Below are positions 59,861 to 64,000 of a stretch of 64,000 nt of DNA, piece by piece. The translations under genes and the position numbers were made by a program. The first letter of the stretch is position 1; each line of letters opens with the position of its first letter. The notes under the pieces were generated by a model, which was not told the origin of the DNA, searched no databases, and saw only the letters and a program-made list of their open reading frames with translations. The DNA comes from Limisphaerales bacterium (GTDB taxonomy: Bacteria > Verrucomicrobiota > Verrucomicrobiia > Limisphaerales > SXTU01): the NCBI GenBank assembly GCA_009773355.1, contig WRPG01000020.1:1-64000 (forward strand). Reading direction: 5' to 3'.

Positions 59861-61285
59861 ATGACCTCGCACGCATCACTTGTTTCTGGGAGCGCGGGAC
59901 TCCGGCCCGCAGCGGCTCTGACGCCGGAAGCGCGTTTGGATTCGCCAAGCCGTCTGCGCAACTCGCTGCTGCGGCCCGGAGGGCCGCGCTCCGGGGTTTG
60001 GTCAGGTCTCCTTTCCGGCCTGCGCCGCAGCGTTGCCGCCGTCGTGGTCGCGCTCTTCGCCGCCGCGCTGCTGGGCAACTCGGTCGTCGCCGCCGAGCAC
60101 GCCAAGCCGGCAGCCAAGGCCGGGCAATCGGTTGACGCCCACGCTGGGCACAACCACGGCAAGCTCGGCCCCGCCGGCGAGCCGACCGAGCTGAAGAAGT
60201 TCGGCTACGCCTACCTGACCGCATACATGTTCTGCCTGAGCCTGTGCCTGGGCGCTCTGTTCATCGTCATCCTGAACCACCTCTTCGACGCGCAGTGGAT
60301 GGTGCCCATCCGCCGCTTCCTCGAACACATCGCCTGCCAGTTGTTCCCGACGATGTTCATCCTCTGGCTGCCCATCGGCTTCCTCGCGAAATACATCTAC
60401 CCGTGGTGGGAGATTGACCCGCACCTCGACCATGCGCTCCACGCGAAGGCGATTCTCTTCAATCCCACGGCCTTCTGGGTCGTCTCCTGCGTGCTCTTCC
60501 TCGTCTGGGGCTTCATCGCCCACGGCCTGCGCCGCGCCTCGCTCGCGCAGGACAAGGACGGGGCGGCCTCGCACACCCGCACGATGCGCCGCTACGCCGC
60601 CGGCGGGATTTTCCTCTTTGCCTTCAGTCTCACTGGCGCGGCCATCTACTGGATGAAGTCCCTTCAGCACCAGTTCTTCTCCACGATGTATGGCGTCGTG
60701 TATTTCGCCGGCAGCGTTTGGCTCACGGCCATCACGACCTACTGGCTGCTGCTCTATTTCAAGAACCGCGGCGACCTCAAGGACGTGGCGCGCGAAGTCA
60801 CCTTCCACGACTGCGGCAAGCTGTTCTTCGCCTTCACCGTCTTCTACGCCTACATCCACTTCAGCCAATACTTCCTCATCTGGAACGCCGCCGTGCCGGA
60901 GGAGACTTTCTGGTATGTCCTGCGCGAGGAGGGAAGCTGGAAATGGGTCGGCCAGCTCACCATCTTCGGCCACTTCTGGTTCCCGTTCCTGTTCCTGCTG
61001 CCCATCCATCGCAAGCTGAACTTCCAAGTCATGAGCATGATGGCCGGCTGGGCGTGGCTGTGCCACTACATGGACCTCCAGTTCAACATCGGCCCGGTGC
61101 TTTATCCGGACGGCCTGCATCTCGGCATCTACGACCTGCTCTCGCTCGGCGGGATGCTGGCCGTGCTCATCTTCATGTTCAGCCGCGCCTTCAACGCCCA
61201 CCCGCCCTACCCGCAGCGCGACCCGCGCGTGGCCGAGACGTTTGGCGTCTATGTCGAACCCGCTTCCAGCAAGGCCGCCCACTAA
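59861..61285 (+). CDS. actF: ActF, ten-helix membrane subunit of ACIII, with repeat-derived N-terminus
   Basis: 474 aa from ATG 59861. Residues 10-45 (GSAGLRPAAALTPEARLD, NSLLRPGGPRSG) are a translated palindromic element; a signal-like helix (VAAVVVALFAAALLGNS) and then a typical ActF core follow (YAYLTAYMFCLSLCLGALFI, HIACQLFPTMFILWLPIGF, YAYIHFSQYFLIWNA, MMAGWAWLCHYMDL). Other ActF proteins begin near the core. Whether the extended N-terminus is made or cleaved is uncertain. Confidence 0.93.
   Translation: MTSHASLVSGSAGLRPAAALTPEARLDSPSRLRNSLLRPGGPRSGVWSGLLSGLRRSVAAVVVALFAAALLGNSVVAAEHAKPAAKAGQSVDAHAGHNHGKLGPAGEPTELKKFGYAYLTAYMFCLSLCLGALFIVILNHLFDAQWMVPIRRFLEHIACQLFPTMFILWLPIGFLAKYIYPWWEIDPHLDHALHAKAILFNPTAFWVVSCVLFLVWGFIAHGLRRASLAQDKDGAASHTRTMRRYAAGGIFLFAFSLTGAAIYWMKSLQHQFFSTMYGVVYFAGSVWLTAITTYWLLLYFKNRGDLKDVAREVTFHDCGKLFFAFTVFYAYIHFSQYFLIWNAAVPEETFWYVLREEGSWKWVGQLTIFGHFWFPFLFLLPIHRKLNFQVMSMMAGWAWLCHYMDLQFNIGPVLYPDGLHLGIYDLLSLGGMLAVLIFMFSRAFNAHPPYPQRDPRVAETFGVYVEPASSKAAH
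59889..59992. repeat. GGAGCGCGGGACTCC-type palindromic element in actF
   Basis: Left ggagcgcgggactccggccc, right ggcccggagggccgcgctcc, inverted. Read in the actF frame. Confidence 0.8.
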
Positions 61286-61297
61286 CCCGCACCCACG

Positions 61298-61702
61298 ATG
61301 AGCTGCCAAGAATCCCAAGACGCCTGTTGCAGTCCCGCCTGCCGCACGAAGGCCGCCTACTTCTTTGGCGCGCTCGTCGTCATCCTGCTGGGCGTCGGCA
61401 TCAACGCGATGCTCAAGAGCTACACCGAGACCGGCGCGCAGGCCGCCCGCGAGGCCCGCGCGAAGGAACGCGCCAAGGCGCAGGCGGAAATCCGCCAGAC
61501 CACCGCGCAGGAGCTGGGCACGGCCGCCGTGCTCGACAAGGCCAAGGGCATCCATCGCATCCCTGTCACGGCGGCGATGGAGCTGACCTTGAAGGAATAC
61601 CAGGCGAATGCCGCCGCCAGCCGCACCGCGTTCGTCGCGCGCGTCGAGAAGTTCACCGCCCCGCCGCCGAAGGCGCCGGAGAAGCCAAGCGCGTTCGAGT
61701 GA
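61298..61702 (+). CDS. Small membrane protein of the ACIII-oxidase locus
   Basis: 134 aa. Cys-rich start (CQESQDACCSPACRTK), one membrane helix (YFFGALVVILLGVGINAML), then a charged coiled helix (AREARAKERAKAQAEIRQ) and KGIHRIPVTAAMELTLKEY. Similar 'RIPV..AMELT' proteins occur beside cytochrome oxidase genes of this phylum; a structural or assembly role is inferred. Confidence 0.7.
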   Translation: MSCQESQDACCSPACRTKAAYFFGALVVILLGVGINAMLKSYTETGAQAAREARAKERAKAQAEIRQTTAQELGTAAVLDKAKGIHRIPVTAAMELTLKEYQANAAASRTAFVARVEKFTAPPPKAPEKPSAFE

Positions 61703-61704
61703 GA

Positions 61705-61788
61705 CTGCCCACGGATGACGCGGATGCAGAAATCCATTCAGCACCGAGCCGAGTTTTGAATCCGCGTCATCCGCGTCATCCGTGGGCA
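61705..61788. repeat. CCCACGGATGACGCGGAT palindromic element
   Basis: Left gcccacggatgacgcggat, right atccgcgtcatccgcgtcat then ccgtgggc, inverted; occupies the gap before the CcoN-like gene. Confidence 0.85.
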
Positions 61789-61796
61789 AAACAGAA

Positions 61797-63212
61797 ATGA
61801 CCACCGCACAACCCAGCAGCCAGACCGCCTGCGCCGCCGCGCCCTCCGTCGCGGAGGTCGAGGCGTCCTGCCGGCTGCCGGTCCTGTTCCTCGCCTTCAG
61901 CGGCGCGGCCTGGCTGTGCGCCGGCGCGGTGCTCGCGCTGCTCGCCAGCATCCAGCTTTACCAGCCGACCTTCATGGAAGGCTGCCCGTGGGTCACTTAT
62001 GGCCGCCTTCGTCCCGCTGCGGTCAACGCGCTGGCCTACGGCTTCGCGTTGCAGACCTCCTTCGCCCTCGCGCTGTGGCTCATCGCCCGGCTCGGCCGCG
62101 TGGAGCTGGCCGCGCCGCTCGGCCTGACCATCGCCGCGAAGTTTTGGAACATCGCCGTGACCGTCGGCGTGTTCGGCATTCTCGCGGGCGACGCCACCGG
62201 CTTCGACCTGCTGGAGTTCCCGCTCTACGCCGCCCTGCCGATCTTCGCCAGTTACGCGTGCCTTGCCGCGTGGGCGCTGGTGACGTTGCACCAGCGGACG
62301 GAGCGCGAACTGTATGTCTCGCTCTGGTTCGTCGTCGCGGCGCTGCTGTGGTTCCCGTGGATTCTCTCGACCGCGCAGGGTCTGCTGCTCGGCTGGCAGG
62401 TGCCCGGCGTGGTGCAGGCCATCGTCGCCGGCTGGTTCGGCAACAACCTCCTGCAAATCGTTCTGACCAGCTTCGCGCTCGCGGTGCTCTTCTACTTCGT
62501 GCCCAAGACGGTAAACCGCCCGCTCGCCAACCCCGGCCTCGCGCGGGCCGGCTTCTGGCTGCTGCTCCTCCTCGGCGGCTGGGGCGGCCTCGCGCAGCTT
62601 GCGGCCGTGCCCGCGTGGATTCCCGCCGTGAGCGGCGCGGCGAACGTGCTCGTCATCGTCCCCGTGCTCGCGCTGCTCGTTTCCCTCTGGCAGACCGCCG
62701 ACGGCAAAATCGCCGAGGCGTGGAAGGACAACGCCACCTTCCGCTTCCTGCTCGTCGCTGCGATTCTGCTGCTGGGCGTGACGCTCCGCACGGCGGTCTT
62801 CGGCGGTCACTGGACGCAGTTCACCTTCTTCGCCACCGCCCGCACGGACATCGTCCTGCTCGGGGTGTTCGGCCTCGCGGCGCTCGGCGCGCTGCACCAC
62901 ATCGTCCCGCGCCTGACGACGGGCGACGACGAGCTGCCCTCCAGCGGCCTCGCGGACGTCGCCTTTTGGGCGGCGTTGCTCGGCGTGCTTTTCGTCGGCA
63001 TTGGTTTCAGCCTCGCTGGTTTTGCCCAGGCCGGGGTGAACGCGGACGCGGGCAAGGCCTTCCTCAAGGACGGCGTGGTTGGGATTGCCGGCCAGCTCAA
63101 GCTCGTCACCGTTGGCTACGGCGCGCTGGCGCTCGCGGCGCTGGCCTTCCTCGCCAATTTCGGCCTCGCGGTCCGCCGCTGCTGCGCCGCCTGCTGTGGA
63201 GGTGCCCGATGA
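61797..63212 (+). CDS. cbb3-like oxidase subunit I lacking all metal-ligand histidines
   Basis: 471 aa, 12 or so membrane helices. Aligns by landmark segments with CcoN of this phylum (YGRLRP.., FYFVPK, VPRL), but ligands are replaced: helix II reads GRLRPAAVNALAYGF (low-spin haem His absent), helix VI GWFGNNLLQIV where WxxHN is expected, the CuB pair reads GGLAQLAAV, and helix X FATARTDIVLLG where GHxH is expected. It cannot bind haem or CuB in the usual way, so it is a structural or sensory paralogue rather than an oxidase. Overlaps the next gene (ATGA). Confidence 0.82.
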   Translation: MTTAQPSSQTACAAAPSVAEVEASCRLPVLFLAFSGAAWLCAGAVLALLASIQLYQPTFMEGCPWVTYGRLRPAAVNALAYGFALQTSFALALWLIARLGRVELAAPLGLTIAAKFWNIAVTVGVFGILAGDATGFDLLEFPLYAALPIFASYACLAAWALVTLHQRTERELYVSLWFVVAALLWFPWILSTAQGLLLGWQVPGVVQAIVAGWFGNNLLQIVLTSFALAVLFYFVPKTVNRPLANPGLARAGFWLLLLLGGWGGLAQLAAVPAWIPAVSGAANVLVIVPVLALLVSLWQTADGKIAEAWKDNATFRFLLVAAILLLGVTLRTAVFGGHWTQFTFFATARTDIVLLGVFGLAALGALHHIVPRLTTGDDELPSSGLADVAFWAALLGVLFVGIGFSLAGFAQAGVNADAGKAFLKDGVVGIAGQLKLVTVGYGALALAALAFLANFGLAVRRCCAACCGGAR

Positions 63213-64000
63213 GATACGGACCCATCCTCGGCGCGGGCGCGCTCTTCTCGCTGGCCTGCTCGTGGGCCGCGCTGGTCATGGCCCCGCAGCTCCAGCTCGG
63301 CGCTCTGGCCCCCGCGCCCATCCCGAACTCGTCGGACGTTCACCCCGCGCTTCGTCCCGGCCTCGCGGCGCAGGGCGCGGAGGTGTATCGCTCGCTCGGT
63401 TGCTACCAGTGCCACACCCGGCAGGTGCGGCAGAAGCGGTTGCTCTTTGGCGCGCGGCTCAACGCCGTCGGCTCCAACGCCAACACCGTCAGCCTCGAAC
63501 TGCCCGGCAGCGGGAAGACGAACCTCGTCAACCTCGACCTGCTCATCGCGCTCGCCAAGGCACGCCCTGACCTCGGCATCGCCAAGGTCACGGTCCCGCC
63601 GCCACTGCTGGCCGACACCAACGTCGTCGCGGCGCTCGGCCAGTTCACCGCGAACCTCGCCCTCCTTCAGCACGCCGACGACAAGGCCGGCATCGTCCGC
63701 CCGACCTCCGGTCCCACGGTCAACGACGTGGCCGGCCGGCGTCCGGCGGAAATCCTCGTCAAGGTCGGTCCTGAGGCCGCCGAGCGCGCCGTGAAGCTGC
63801 TCACCGACTCCGGGGCGAAGGCCGAGCTGGTCATCTACAACCTCGGCCCCGACATCGAGCGTGGCTGGGGCGCGCGCCGCAGCGTGGCCCGCGACTTCGT
63901 GAATGACACGCCCGTGCTGCTCGGCAGCCTGCGCGTCGGCCCCGACCTCGCCAGCCTCGGCACCCGCGCGCCGGAGAAGTTCGCCGCGCCGTGGAAGTTC
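63209..64000 (+). CDS. CcoO-like monohaem cytochrome c (3' end outside window)
   Basis: At least 264 aa, hand-translated from ATG 63209. N-terminal anchor (ILGAGALFSLACSWAALVMA), haem site GCYQCHTRQVR near residue 68, and later GWGARRSVARDFVNDTP, LLGSLRVGPDLASLG, the CcoO hallmarks. Between them lies an insert of about 120 residues, of which RPAEILVKVGPEAAERAVKL plus LTDSGAKAEL faintly resembles the L7/L12 C-terminal fold. Coupled to the ligand-less subunit I. Confidence 0.82.
   Translation, partial: MRYGPILGAGALFSLACSWAALVMAPQLQLGALAPAPIPNSSDVHPALRPGLAAQGAEVYRSLGCYQCHTRQVRQKRLLFGARLNAVGSNANTVSLELPGSGKTNLVNLDLLIALAKARPDLGIAKVTVPPPLLADTNVVAALGQFTANLALLQHADDKAGIVRPTSGPTVNDVAGRRPAEILVKVGPEAAERAVKLLTDSGAKAELVIYNLGPDIERGWGARRSVARDFVNDTPVLLGSLRVGPDLASLGTRAPEKFAAPWKF

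Noticed and set aside
60002-61951. 649-codon minus-strand frame opposite actF
   Set aside because: Shadow of actF and neighbours; crosses two real genes and a repeat.

Overview
This 64-kb, GC-rich window looks like a chromosome segment of a free-living Verrucomicrobiota bacterium (Pedosphaera/Limisphaera type). The pointers are an ECF sigma factor next to a FecR-LamG protein, a type II pseudopilin with an H-x(10)-DG motif, secreted pectate lyases ending in Ca-binding type-3 repeats, an alternative complex III (ACIII) respiratory operon, and many short palindromic repeats, several of them read in-frame inside genes. No taxonomic search was possible.

Layout. 1-7.0 kb (minus): a tightly overlapping operon with a MoxR AAA+ ATPase, a large beta-propeller protein and a helical-repeat protein, the signature of a MoxR-vWA-beta-propeller ternary conflict system; the expected vWA gene would lie beyond base 1. 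7.3-13.3 kb: an island of lower-GC and broken genes. It holds the C-terminal stub of a type III restriction enzyme, a four-gene ubiquitin-like conjugation operon (tandem Ubl, E2, JAB protease, E1; Bil-like), a divergent XRE repressor plus ImmA/IrrE protease with a palindrome in the shared promoter, and a decayed tyrosine integrase. 13.3-16.4 kb: FecR-LamG protein, ECF sigma factor, pseudopilin. 16.4-32.4 kb (plus): an eight-gene plant-polysaccharide operon (three pectate lyase-like proteins, MGH1-like and GH127-like hydrolases, DUF6298, DUF3826, PmoA/DUF6807 and isomerase-like proteins), with palindromic repeats inserted in-frame near several N-termini.

33.6-39.6 kb (plus): a dense array of 32 convincing tRNA genes plus three tRNA-like remnants. 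Anticodons for 19 amino acids are present, with a tentative Cys remnant. In 31 of 32 genes the second T-loop base is G instead of the nearly universal U55, D-arms are short and mostly lack the GG pair, six genes have C33, Leu tRNAs lack the long variable arm, and short elements sit flush behind the 3' CCA of several genes. Acceptor pairing, encoded CCA and known identity elements are retained. An unknown 276-aa protein, a truncated SPFH gene, a GIY-YIG nuclease and an HNH nuclease lie within or beside the array. I regard this array as the most likely undescribed system in the window.

40.7-52.7 kb (mostly minus): MFS transporter, creatininase-family hydrolase, lipoprotein, metallophosphoesterase, an Ebo-like pair (EboF/EboD) separated by an UPF0175-DUF3368 toxin-antitoxin pair, a nucleotidyltransferase-like protein, ankyrin protein, metallopeptidase and glycosyltransferase. 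53.2-64 kb (plus): the actABCDEF operon behind a perfect CRP-type palindrome, then a small membrane protein, a cbb3-like oxidase subunit I that has lost every metal-ligand histidine, and a CcoO-like cytochrome c running off the end.
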